In this document: positions 1 through 10,410 of the stretch, piece by piece
How positions within the stretch are numbered: the first letter of the stretch is position 1
Layout: every line of letters starts with the position of its first letter
Origin: Chara braunii
Lineage: Eukaryota; Streptophyta; Charophyceae; Charales; Characeae
Direction: 5' to 3'
NCBI GenBank assembly: GCA_003427395.1
Contig: BFEA01000232.1
Span: 938,469-982,598, forward strand
Length of the DNA stretch: 44,130 nucleotides
Notes under the pieces: generated by a model
The model's input: only the letters and a program-made list of their open reading frames with translations
Told to the model about the DNA's origin: nothing
Databases searched by the model: none
Program-made: the position numbers and the translations under genes

Positions 1-3000
1 GAGGAAACCCGGGGAGGGGCGCCTACCGTTCGCCGAAGCCAAGGGCGACGGCGCCTGTCACCCGCCGCGCCCGCTTCCGAGGTCCTCGGCGACCAGCAGG
101 AATCGAATCTTGCGACGCCGTGTCACGCTTCCAATTCTCTTTTTCTTTCTTTGTGCAATTTAGCAACTCCTGAAGGCAAGGGGGTTCAANGGACAACTGG
201 TAATACCACAAGCTCATACAACCTTAAGTTTCAACAGCCAATTGGTTCAACANCTAATCAACAGNTCAGCNAGCTCACGCAACAGTGAGTTTCGACAGTC
301 AACTGGCAAATCAGCTACGGACGCAGCAGCGAGTTTCCGTGTCAGCCTTGGATGTGCCCCCCTCATTCTCTTTCTCTCTCTCTCTCTCTCTGTTCCTGCG
401 CGGTCTCTCCCGCTCTCTCGCCCTGCTGTACAGTCAGTCCCCCTCACTTTCTCTCTCTCTGTTGTGGCGCACAAACGCCGCGGTCCCGCTGGACCAGCCA
501 CCAAATGACTAGATGTGAATGATTCATCAGCGTGAACATGGAAGGATACTTCACCTCATCATTGAGTTTCTGCAAGGTGCGCCAATTGAATTTCAGTTAC
601 GAAAGAGAGCGAACGGCCGGCCTGATATCAGACTACGAAGGTGGGCTATTCACTGGGCGAACTCTGATTATGAAAGTAAGCGAACAGTTGTCTCGGTTTC
701 AGACTGCGTAGATGAGCCAATCACTGACTGAACTCTGATTGGCCAAGCGTGTCTACATGTGACGGAGTTCAGATAATGAATAAGCATAAGTATGACCCTT
801 CCTTTCCTGGTTCTCTCCTCTCAGAGTCGTCCCGCTCCTTCAAGCGCTCATAGTCCCGTTTCCATGCACTCGTTTCTTTTCGTACTCTCTCAATAGCTTT
901 CGTTCTCATAGGCACTCTTGTCCATGCTCACAGCTAGCGGACTAAGCACACTATTTCAATAATAAGTAAATGAAGATATCCCTCTGCTTCGCCGTAGCTT
1001 CGTACACAAGCCCATATGAGCACCTATTCAGAATTATGTCAGGAGGCATTCGTGCACAGGCATTCACGCCCAACAAGTATATCGAGAGCTGGTCTCCCAT
1101 AGACGCACGAAGAGGAATGCTAGTGCACTCTCAACACTCATACTTCCCTTCCGTCACATGCACTCCGCTCGTTCTCGCCTTTCCCCACTCTTTTCTTTTT
1201 CGCATCGTCTCTTCCTTGTATCCTCTTCGCATTGCTTTTCCTTCCCGTCCAAAAGCGAGGTTGCCGCTACTGAACCAGTTCATCAGGATGATTGCAGCGT
1301 ACCGAATGCGCCGGAGCTCACCCTAGAGCTAGGTTCCTAATTTTAAATAATAGTAATAATAACATCCAGGTTTTCAGGCGTTGCTCTCCCAATCTCTCAC
1401 CCGTTTTGTTCTCAGCGCCACCTGCCAGTTGTTCCCCGCTCTAATCTCTGAGCATTCTCAGTTAGAGGCATTTCTGATGTATCTGGCCACTTTTTGCGGG
1501 TGGGTGCATTTGAGATGAACCGATTGTAATTGGCACAGACTTCTCTTCCCCCGCTCTCACTCACCACGGTATGTTAACCCGGGAAGCGCTCAAACGAGGT
1601 TNTCCCCTCAGATCAGTCGTCGGGGGATAAGCACATACCTTTTCGNCTCAGTTNGACCTCGCGACTCNTNGAGGGATACCATACCGTCAACAACTTCTTC
1701 TGCCAGCACCTGGGAGGTTGTATGGACTTGACCTCGATCAACTGCCCTCGCCCGCACCGTCGTGGAACGGGAAGTGGGAACTTGGTGAGACCAGCGGAAA
1801 ATTGTGGGGGTGCAACGCACAGAAACCCACGNCCCTTCCCTTCAGATTGAGGAAACTTCAGTTGAGCTGCGNAGGGANTAGCGCGAAATTCGTTACCACT
1901 TCACATGTTCGACGCCGCGCCCATCTANTCTTTTCGCTGTTCCGTCTTCGAGTCCGAGCCCCTCGCCCGCCCNGACTTAAGTGGAATCGTATGTCCTCAT
2001 TCGATNAAGGAGCCTGCTCACCCATNCCTGCTTCGNCTCCTACCGCTCCTAAATGGCCCACGTTCANACGATGCCTATTCTACTCCCTTGGTCTCTTCTC
2101 AGACTCCGCCTATCTCCCGTCTTGACTGCAGCTGCCTGGCTTGAACAAACAGGCCTGAACGGAGCTCCCACTCATATTTGNTGTCCACCATTATCTATCA
2201 AGGGCGATCCCATGCAACAACGCCGAGTGCACTGCCCACTCTCCTTAGGGGCTCCTGCCATCAATAGCCTGTGACTCAAACCGCGANAGTAGCTGAGTTC
2301 GGTGAGCGTGGCGTGAGTGGCCCAGCTCTGTCCTGTCGAAGAGCCTAACGTCGCCTACAAAGGGCACGCTGTCTCCAGCCCGTCTCGCCTTAGCTGTCGC
2401 TCTCCTCCTTAACAGGCATATCTGAATCGACCTATAAGCNTGGTACGCTATGCACGCCTCCTCTTCTCGTCCTCACCCATCTTCTAGTCAACGAGCGTGT
2501 CTGTGCTCACTCGCCCACAAGGGCCCCNAACGCCTGGCTCTCTCTTCCTCTCACTCAGTCTCTCACTCGCAAGTAACCGCCTGAACGTCGTCGCGTCTCC
2601 GCCTCCAGCTTGTCTCCCATTCTGCATCTGCTTTACGCNGGGCACACCTGGCATGCAATCCCCTCAATGTCGGGTCTTCCTCCTATATCCTCCGTTCAAC
2701 CGTCTGGCGTGTCGAGTCCACCGTGCCTTCGGACTGCCGTCCCCGCCTGTATCTCCCTACGATGTGGCCCTGGTACACTGGCCCTTTGCTGCCGCAGACC
2801 ACACGCTCGGGTTCACGAGCACAGGGGCACGGGTTGATAAATTCGGTCCGCATTATCGCCGAAATGCCCATGCTTCAGGGGTTTCACTCAGGGACCCCGC
2901 AGGCATAACATTAGTTCCGCAGATGGCCTGAGCAATCGTCCCCAGCAGGGGGACAAAGCTACCCAAGACTCACNGCCCGATCGGTGACCCANCAAACANT

Positions 3001-3160
3001 CGCATGGGTTATCTATATCACATCAGACCATTGCAGTACCAATGGCAAGGAAGTCCGCCCTGTTCTCTGGCCAACTTTGTCACTCCATACCAGCCCCGAA
3101 CCAGTTCGGACTGCACCGAGCCTAGAATTGCCATGGCTCGCCCCGTGTCGTTGCCGGTTT
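1..3160. other. Gene-free stretch with scattered single Ns and CT-rich patches
   Basis: No reading frame here looks like a known protein. The longest ORFs are low-complexity Ser/Leu/Pro translations of pyrimidine-rich DNA. Short CT microsatellite runs lie near 372-390 and 450-462. Isolated ambiguous bases recur from about 190 onward, which points to a poorly resolved consensus rather than finished sequence. Nothing else can be supported. Confidence 0.6.
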
Positions 3161-3660
3161 CAAACCGAACCTGAAATAAATTGTCCCAGNGGTTCNCAGC
3201 NTGGATTGATACACCGTAGAGGCCTCGGACCAGAAAATAGACCGCCGCACCGGTTCTGAATCTGAAAAATATGCCGCTGCAGTGACTNGAGACCTGAAAA
3301 TAAATCACCGCAGAGGTTCCGAACCTGAAATAAATCACCGTGAGGGCGTCGAACCTGAAACGAAACAACGCGATGCCACCGATCCTGATCAAACCCNAAA
3401 TCCAATACCGGGTTGCTNTGCCACGCGGACGCCGAACCCGTACAACCATGCCATGATAATTNCGTACCTGTCCCGAACCTGATATAGGACGCCGCAACGT
3501 CTCCNGACCTGAAAACAAACTGCCGCCAAGGTTCCAAACCTGGAATAACTGTCATAGTGGCCCCGGTCCTGAGAATAAATCACCGNAGCTGTCCCAAACC
3601 TGAAAATAANTCACCGTANTGAAACAGGTGTCACCAAGCCCATACCGTACCTGAAGCACG
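3160..3660. repeat. Degenerate minisatellite, period about 30 bp
   Basis: A unit of the form CCTGAAAATAAATCACCGC followed by a variable GAGGTTC-like segment recurs with spacings of 29-32 bases, for example at about 3,292, 3,324, 3,354, 3,477, 3,507, 3,537, 3,567 and 3,598. About sixteen decayed units fit. The minus-strand ORFs over it are periodic translations (repeated FRFRTG-like blocks), not genes. Confidence 0.75.
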
Positions 3661-5245
3661 TCAGACACCGTAGGACGTAGCCACTCCGTAACAAGCCTCA
3701 TATCNGTACCGAACCAAACACCATGGTCGACCCAAGGTAGCACCTGTCCATGNGTCTCNCGCTCTCAGAACGTCCCAACAACGGTAGTGTTAGTAATAAA
3801 GCAAACCAGCGAAAGNGACGCAGGGAACCTCGGCCATCGGCAATATTGAACACTGTTAAAATCCAGGAAAAATGTTCAATCCGGGNTCAGAGCTAACGGC
3901 GGGTAATCGAGGCGAAATTAGGCCAATCTCCCAATGGTCATGGGTTCCCGTCCCTTTCATCGTTTTTCATCATTCTTCCCTTTCCTTAATTCTATTGTCG
4001 GAAATAGTAAATTAACTGTAAGTTCCCTAAAATTAAATTCCGAGAAAATTTAAATAAATGGCCGAATTCCTTTTGTTTCTTTTCTCTTTTACCATTTTTA
4101 ATNTTTTTCTATGTTTTTAATTTCATTGNCGGGAACACAAAATAACAAGGGTATTCCCCCTTGAATTAAATGNCGTAAAAAATAAAGAAATTAAGGGATA
4201 TTATNTTTTTTCCTTCTCCCCTANNGGTCGTAATCCCTTTTTCCCATCTTTAATTATGGTACTNAAATAGACAAAAATTTGAGGCCTCATTTCGGCCCCG
4301 GTCGTATGCCGCAAAAAATGTGGCTGCGAGGTCAGTTCCCGCGATGCCTCTCCGCGGCAGGCCAATCCGGGTCTAACCCTCTGGACGGCCGGAAATGACG
4401 GTCCGTTGATGTGCCGAGTGCGACCACCCATCTCGCCATCTTTGAGGGTTACCCGTAAGGTTCAGCGCACCCAAAATCAAGGGCGCCCTGAGCTCCCCTA
4501 ATTTCCGCTGCCTGGTCCAACCAGAGTACCGTCAAACCTCAGACTCGTCTTTGCGCCTAAGTCCCAAAACCGTAGATTTCAGGCGGCGCACTGCTTGTCG
4601 CCGCCTGACAGGGGGTCCTGGTGCAGGTCTTGGTGGTAGCGACAAATATCCAAGTGAGAAGTTTGAAGACCGAAGTGGAGAGGGGTTCTTTGCACACTGT
4701 CAGTGTTGTTGTGGGCCCCACTAGAGTTTCCCGTGGCCTCGCTCTGCCCAGGCTTTTCAAATGGGACAAGGCCTTTGATCGTCTGAAGCAATGGCGTTTT
4801 GGTACTTTGCTGGTCACACGGTGCCAGCGCACTTGCGGTCACCTCGTGGCTACACAAACCGCTGATAAATGGGCACACAATTGGTGCGTTTAGGACTTTA
4901 GCAAAATTGTGTGTCGGGTCATGTTCCTCACGGGCCCCAATGAGCATGCTCGGGCTCGTTCCTCTCACGACAGATCGTGGGTGGTGGATGGTGCACCTGC
5001 AGAGGGTCCCCGCCACTCAGGTTTTATCTGCCCCCGACGTAAAAACACCCACTGGCTCGCACACACGTTGAACGTCTCGGTCCGTGTTTCAACAGTTCAT
5101 GGATGTACCAATCGAGCTAAGCCCATTGGTCCCATTGTCGTGCTTGACACCGATACCTCGTCCCGGAAATGGGACCGGTGCTCAATGCAGCCACAACAAA
5201 AAAAAAGGTCATAAGAAGCGAAAGGCGGCACCCATGGGAAGGGGG
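3661..5245. other. Unassigned stretch, AT-rich in its first part
   Basis: From about 3,960 to 4,260 the sequence is AT-rich with short homopolymers and Ns. From 4,280 to 5,200 it is more GC-rich and carries overlapping 90-145-codon ORFs in several frames, none with a motif I recognise. A run of nine or ten A at about 5,200 immediately precedes the broken 3' end of the minus-strand retroelement, so the sequence up to 5,245 may be an unrelated insertion or a deletion junction. Confidence 0.5.
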
Positions 5246-5890
5246 AATTATTGGCATCCCCTTCGGTTCCATCGGACAATGGTTTTTGGAAATCCATATT
5301 CTGAAACCAATCGGATCTGGAACTTTTGGATGACGAGTTTCGTTCTAGCTTCAATAGGTGGAGGAATGAACATAGCATATTTAGAGAATCGATCAACAAA
5401 GACCATCACCTGACTGTTGTCATTCTGACTCTTAGTGAGACTCATGAAGTCAATCGAGATGGACTCATCTGACTCATTTGGAATAGGTAGTGGTCTCAGT
5501 CATCCCTGTGGATTTGCATGCGGGGGCTTATTCCTTTGGGAAACAAGACAAGGTTGCACATAGGTTAGCACATCCTCATTCATTCCTTTCCATTCAAAGC
5601 GCTCTCTAACATTAACATACGTCTTCATAAACCCAAAGTGTCCTTCAGTGTCATGGCATTCTCCAATAATCATACTCTTGATTTGTTCTTTATGTGGAAT
5701 GCATAGTCTTTCTTCGGTTTGTCAATGAAGAAGAGTAAGCCATCAAAGATTCGATAGTCCAAGAATAGTTCAGGGTTCCTCTGTAGGGTCTCAATCATAG
5801 GACTTGGATCGTCAGTGTGACCCTTACGAATCTGATCTTTTAAGTCGTTCACGATATTGAGATAAGAGAATAGTTCCAAAGAAATTAGAT
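5246..5890 (-). pseudogene. Ty3/gypsy pol: RNase H-integrase linker and integrase fragment (broken)
   Basis: Integrase inserts retroelement cDNA into the genome. On the minus strand a linker (IFDGLLFFIDKP) is followed, in another frame, by an integrase zinc-binding segment with CHDTEGHFG and then PCLVSQR, where the second Cys of the usual CxxC is Ser. The core then starts with ISIDFM (first catalytic Asp) and VDRFSKYAMFIP. The FPKTIV stretch that normally runs into the second catalytic Asp reads FPKTIVRWNRRG, so that Asp is absent. The sequence stops matching near 5,246, before the catalytic Glu and any 3' LTR. Several frame changes and stops occur. This is a dead, 3'-truncated copy that continues the RT/RNase H relic upstream on this strand. 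Confidence 0.85.
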
Positions 5891-6242
5891 CTTATGGACA
5901 AAGCATCTGCAACAACGTTAGACTTTCCTTTAATAGTTTTCAATTCAAAGTCAAACGTATCAATGAGTGCAAACCATCTAACTAACTTGTCGGAGAGTCG
6001 GGGTTGAGTGTTTATCCGCTTTCGGGTAGAGTGGTCTGAGTATACTGTGAAATGTAGTAGCGTTTCTAGGTGTTCAGAGTTGCAACTAGAGCATGCAATT
6101 CCCTTTCGTATGTGGAGTTAGCTACTTTATCTAACGGTAGACGCTTGGACATAAACTCGATGGGTTTATATCCCTTGCCATCATCTTGTTGTAGCACCGC
6201 CCCAATCCCATACTGACTAGCATTAGTAGTGACAATGAAAGG
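5891..6242 (-). pseudogene. Ty3/gypsy pol: RNase H domain (broken)
   Basis: RNase H degrades the RNA template during reverse transcription. The domain begins at LPFIVTTNAS; the family normally has a catalytic Asp where Asn stands in TTNAS. It continues with YGIGAVLQQ, KPIEFMSKRL and YERELHAL, then after a frame break with FTVYSDH, the RWFALIDTFDFEL segment and NVVADAL, the usual end of gypsy RNase H. The order and spacing fit the Ty3/gypsy type. With the changed catalytic residue and the frameshift near 6,066 it cannot be functional as it stands. It directly follows RT in the same decayed pol. Confidence 0.88.
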
Positions 6243-7215
6243 GAGAGAAGGATTATAAATTTTCAAGATAGGATAGTGAGTTGATATATATTTCGACTTT
6301 TTTAATGCAGACTCACAATCTTTGTCCCATAACCAAGGTTTTTCTTTCTTCAAAAGTCTTATCGTAGGTGTAGCTATCAGTGAGAAGTTCCTTATGAACT
6401 TCCTACAGTAACTAGCAAGTCCAAAACAAGATATGAGTTCTGTGATAGTTTTAGGTCTGGGCCAATCCTGAATTAATGTTATTTTGTTCTCTTCAGGTCG
6501 TAATCCTTCTTTGTTTACTTTTTGTCCAAGGTATAATACCTCAGATTTAGCAAACTCAAATTTCTTAGGGTTCAGTTTGTAGTTTTCGTCTCGCAACTTC
6601 TGTAAAACCATTCGTAGGTGTTTCTCGTAATCCTCAAGTGTCTTACTATACACGAGGATATCGTTAAGATATACAACTACAAACTGATCCAATTATTGAC
6701 GAAACAGTTCATTCATAGACCTTTGGAAAGTAGCAGGTGCATTAGTGAATCCGAAGGGCATAACCACGAACTCGTAATGACCATACCTAGTTCAGAAAGT
6801 TGTCTAATGTTGATCTCCAAGTGCGACCTCAAGCTGGTGGTAACCTGACCTTATGTCAATCTTACTGAAGTACTTGCATCCTTGCAACTGATCCAACAAG
6901 TCGTCAATGAAAGGAAGAGGTTCGACATTCTTAACAGTGACAACATTCACGAACAAGACAAGAGCACCATAAGGAGAGGAACTTGGTCGAATCCATCCTT
7001 TCTCTACAGGTTTTTGCAGTTGTTTCTTCAACTCCTCTAGTTTTGTTGGAGACATCCGATAGATGGGTCCTTTGGGAATATTACTTTCGCGAATGATCTC
7101 AATAGTGTGCTTGATAGCATGTTTAGTTATCCCTGTAGGTTTTGTCTGCAAGTCCTTAAATCCAGTTAGAAGTTTTTCAATAGAAGGAGGATAGGACGAA
7201 GAACACTCACCTACT
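6243..7215 (-). pseudogene. Ty3/gypsy pol: reverse transcriptase domain (broken)
   Basis: Reverse transcriptase copies the element RNA into cDNA. Read on the minus strand, the domain opens with [17 protein letters not shown] and [17 protein letters not shown], then passes directly to [19 protein letters not shown]. About 16 residues that normally lie between these blocks, including the conserved DYR..N region, are deleted in frame. It continues with [14 protein letters not shown], then in another frame [13 protein letters not shown], an in-frame stop, and YLNDILVYSK, where the family has YLDD. C-terminal blocks include LNPKKFEFAK, YLGQKV and FGLASYCRKFI. The family assignment is secure. Deletion, frameshift, stop and loss of a catalytic Asp show a dead copy. 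Confidence 0.93.
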
Positions 7216-7233
7216 CGTTTTTACGTTTGCCAA

Positions 7234-7587
7234 CTACTTTTTTGTGACCATACTTCGAAAAGCAGGAAAACTCATACAGCAGAAAGATAGTGATGAGTTA
7301 TAACTAGATTTATGAAACAGTTTAATTATTTTCAGGTTGGAATTCTCATACTTGAGGTTGACATTTTTTTCCTTGAACTTGATTTTTGGGCCAACCTCCT
7401 CGTACCAATCCATTCCCATAATCAAATCAGAGGGTAAATGTTTTTCTATCATAAATGTTACTTCATGCAATATTCGTTTTCCTTCCTTTATTCGAAAATA
7501 ACTCTTAACACGACTAATATATTGAGAGACAATAATTGTGCTTTTAGTGCAAGCATAAACATGATAGGTCGAGGTAGGTCAATCTTA
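7234..7587 (-). pseudogene. Ty3/gypsy pol: aspartic protease remnant
   Basis: Retropepsin-like protease processes Gag-Pol. The diagnostic C-terminal block is HLPSDLIMGMDWYEEVGPKI (gypsy proteases typically have LP.D.ILGMDWL). Upstream in the same frame are ACTKSTIIVSQYI and FRIKEGKRILHEVTF, which I align by position with the region that normally holds the catalytic D-T/S-G; no such triad is visible. The protease sits immediately after the gag coiled-coil segment with only a few codons between, so the middle and C-terminal part of gag seems deleted. That alignment is inference; the GMDW motif and gene order are directly visible. Confidence 0.75.
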
Positions 7588-8192
7588 ATTTCCATGTATG
7601 TTGTCATATTTTGCAAAACTGTCACCAAGTCAGTTTTTGAACCCTCTACATTTACATGAAATTTTGTCTGATTTCTTCTACCTTCTTTGCCTGTTCTTCT
7701 TTTTTTATTTTCTGTTTTTTGTAGGCTTCCTTCTTCTTCATTTTCACTTTCCTAAAATTGTTGGATGGTGTCATCCATAATTTCTTTTATCAGTTCTTCT
7801 TTTCTCTCAGAGGTTTCAACCTTCTTTTCTTCTTTAACCTCTTCTCTTCCTGACATCTTCGCAAATTGCTCAGAAACAAAGTGACCCAAAGTCATTCGCC
7901 CTTGATCAACTAGTTGCTGCGCATTTCTGCTGGCTTTCGTTATTTGAACAGTAGCTTCACGAAGATCAAATGGGTTGCTTTCATGTTGTCCAGCATCGAG
8001 GCCAACGTGCTGTGCCTCTTGGAGCAATGTGCGAAGACAGTTCAACATTTGTTGTCGTCGATCTTCAATTTGGTCTTGGGTTCTTATCTCCGCCTCCTCA
8101 TCAGCAAAGAGGGTGGTAAAGATGGGATAGTAAAGAAATGGAATGAAACGGTTCAAGATGGACACACGCAGACAATTCCTTAGGAAAGCCAT
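7588..8192 (-). pseudogene. Ty3/gypsy gag, N-terminal part (truncated)
   Basis: Gag is the structural protein of the element particle. The start is placed at 8,192 (MAFLRNCLRVSIL) because the plus-strand gag at 28,045 begins at the matching position (MPFLWNSLRFSIL), and both are preceded by a GTGCGG/GCGCGG leader motif. Shared blocks are FADEE, RTQDQIE-RRQQML and DQGRMTL. After the stop near 7,752 the frame-shifted continuation KKEEQAKKVEEIRQNF and TDLVTVLQNM match the plus-strand copy (RKVEEIRQQF, TDLAPVLDNL), showing a Glu/Lys-rich coiled coil. The rest of gag is missing and protease follows directly. The two copies are about as diverged as old family members. Confidence 0.85.
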
Positions 8193-8333
8193 TTTGACCA
8201 CTGAGTCCACCGCACAGTAAACTTAATAAAGACGATTAGCAAATTCGACGGCCTTACTTCAATTAATTCCTACGGCAAAGAAAATAAAAATAAATAAATA
8301 AAGGTTCAGATTCTTTTATTTTATTTTTTTCCC
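8193..8333 (-). other. Retroelement leader, gag-proximal part
   Basis: Untranslated leader just upstream of the minus-strand gag. Read on the minus strand it resembles the last 140 bases before the plus-strand gag at 28,045 (T/A-rich TTTATTTATT stretches ending in GCGG). Homology resumes at 9,590, showing that the intervening block was inserted. Confidence 0.7.
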
Positions 8334-8667
8334 TGTGTGTCCTAACAATGGGCAACGAACGAAATTAAACGTTGTTGTACCCGTTGAATAGCCCGCGGAG
8401 CCCCCGTTGAATCCTGTTTAACATATAAAACGGGGGTCTCCAGTTGATTCCTGAAAAACGGATTGGGCGCGTTGGGCCTCAGACACGTGGCCCTATGCGG
8501 CCAAACACTAAAACCAGAAAAAAAACATAAAATTTGACCCCCCCCCCCCTACAAGTCCCCAAACCTACCTGGAAGCCCTCTAAACCACTACGAGCCCCAA
8601 ACCCCCTTCCCCCACCCGCCCCGTACTGCTGCCCGCCTCATCCTGCCGTCCCCAAACCTACCTGGAA

Positions 8668-8767
8668 GTATGTGTGTGTTTGTAAGTGTGTTCGTGTGCG
8701 CGTGTGATTGTTGGTGTATGTGTATGTGTGTGCTTGTGTGTGCGTGTGTTTATGTATGTTTGTGTGT

Positions 8768-8798
<31 letters not shown>

Positions 8799-8828
8799 AT
8801 GTGTGTGTGTGTATGCGTGTGCATGTTT
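8668..8828 (+). repeat. TG/TGTGCG microsatellite
   Basis: Alternating TG with TA and CG interruptions over about 160 bases. The Val/Cys-rich ORFs here are translations of this repeat and are not genes. Confidence 0.95.
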
Positions 8829-9116
8829 TTTTCTCCTTTTTTTTATTGTTTTTATGTTTTTCTTTTAATACATTAAGTTAAAAAAAAAAAACACAAACAA
8901 AAATGTTGTTGTACATATTTGAAAGATCTACAACCCTATATTTTTTATTTGTTTTTTCTGTTTCTTTTTAGCCCTAAAAAGATCTCTATGAAACCAAAAA
9001 AAAAAAGAAACACTCATTTCATCTTTTTTTTTTTTTTTTAATTGTGTTTATGTTTTTGATTTTTTTTAAATATAGTCAAAGCTAAAAAAATCAAATAAAA
9101 AATATGGGGTTGTAGA

Positions 9117-9420
9117 CTAGGCTACCAGCCGGGCCGCCCAAGTTTCCTTATTTTCCCGGGCGGGTTGGCCGTGCAAGGACCGAGGAAGGTCCCAGCAAAA
9201 AAAACAAAAAAAAAAAATCCACAAAATTCGAAAGAAAACTATGTTATGCTATGTTATGAAAAAAAGTAAGCTGAACAACTTTTGCCTCAGGGTCACATCG
9301 AAAGTTCTGACCAAATTTACAATAATAATTAAAATTTTAAAAATAATTTTTATTTTTTATTTTTTTTATTTGTTTTTTGCCCTGTCGGGCAAGTGGTCCC
9401 AGGCCACTCACGTAGCCTAG
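9117..9420 (+). mobile_element. hAT-like MITE, copy 1 (nested)
   Basis: A 304-bp element with perfect 9-bp terminal inverted repeats CTAGGCTAC and GTAGCCTAG. It is flanked by identical 8-bp direct repeats GTTGTAGA at 9,109-9,116 and 9,421-9,428, the duplication length of hAT transposons. Removing it with one duplication restores a segment that is the inverted repeat of 8,925-8,948, which independently supports the insertion boundary. There is no coding capacity. A second, inverted copy lies at 38,626-38,901. Confidence 0.85.
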
Positions 9421-9589
9421 GTTGTAGATCTTGTTTTTGATTCCTTTTAGCCCACAAAATAAATAAACGCGGACCTCGTTGTAACCCGTCTAACGGGCTT
9501 TTCAACGGGGATTCAACATGGATTCAACGCGCATTGAATCTTTCAAGATTCAACGCGGAACCCACGTTGAATCAATTTTCGGACACACA

Positions 9590-10410
9590 ACTCTTTCCTA
9601 ATTCTGTTGTTTGTTTTGTGTGAGGACGTTCCTATGTGAGAGTGGTACAGGTACCGCAGCCACGAGCAGTGTGATTAAGACAACACACAGTTAGTGAGTA
9701 GCAAACATCTACAGAACAGCCCACGGTGGGTAGAGTCAGCCAACAAAACAACAATCAATCAATATTTCAGCAACTCATTATCTTTGATTGTCCGTCTGCG
9801 AATGTCAAAGCAGCCAGTTACAAGGGCCGATGAGTGGGACGACAACATTTTCGTGATGCTGTACCGCTCGTGTGCACGCTCAAGCGCAAGTATCAATCCC
9901 TCACCAATCTTCAAGGAATGGTACCATGTGCCTACTGCCACGTTTCACCCCTAGTCATGCCAAGGCATCACCCTCATGGAGTATGCCACGTTAGTGTCAA
10001 GAGCCAACAAGGTCGTCTATAAGGATGACATGTCAACATCGCACTATCTGCCACCCCGTTCGTCATCAGTATGCCACGTAAGATCGAAGATACAGCTGGA
10101 GTATGGAGGCGCCACGTCAGCAAGTGAGTCTCAACACAGGTAAGTTCCACGTCAGGCAATACCGTGCTGAGTCCTGGATGCCATGTCAACATCCATTCTC
10201 CATGCCATGTTGGCAGTGCCCCAATGCCACGTCAACAATCCCTCTCTCCTATTCTCTCTCTCTCTCTCTCTCTCTTTCACGATCGTCTTGCACCACGTCA
10301 ACACCGCAGCCAACGATGCTCTGGTCGGTATCCGATCACCATGTCAGCTACAATGTGCCACATCAGCAATGTCGTCGTCTTCCAGTCCACGTCATCATCT
10401 TCAATTGGTA
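9590..10410 (-). other. Retroelement leader continued, with repeated ACGT motifs
   Basis: On the minus strand the block around 9,640-9,690 matches 27,838-27,870 (TGTTGTCTTRATCACACTG, then TCGTGGCTGCGGTAC), placing it in the leader of the minus-strand gypsy copy. The 10,300-10,410 part matches 27,392-27,470. GCCACGTCA-type motifs recur about ten times between 9,985 and 10,395. A CT microsatellite sits at 10,253-10,276. Homology ends near 10,411, where repeat A begins; no primer-binding site or LTR is visible for this copy. Confidence 0.65.

Larger units (their letters stand above)
8334..9589. mobile_element. Non-autonomous terminal-inverted-repeat element inserted in retroelement leader
   Basis: The block starts with TGTGTGTCC and ends with GGACACACA, a perfect 9-bp terminal inverted repeat. 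Next to both ends lie several copies of GTTGAATC or its complement (for example near 8,376, 8,409, 9,510, 9,524, 9,534 and 9,550), the kind of subterminal motif that transposases bind in some DNA transposons. Homology with the leader of the plus-strand gypsy copy is uninterrupted on both sides, so the block is an insertion. No target-site duplication is clear (flanks TTTTTCCC and ACTCTTTC) and there is no transposase ORF. It holds a TG microsatellite and a nested MITE. Superfamily is not determined. Confidence 0.65.

Noticed and set aside
8670-8876. Val/Cys-rich ORFs
   Set aside because: They translate a TG microsatellite; composition and frame are dictated by the repeat.
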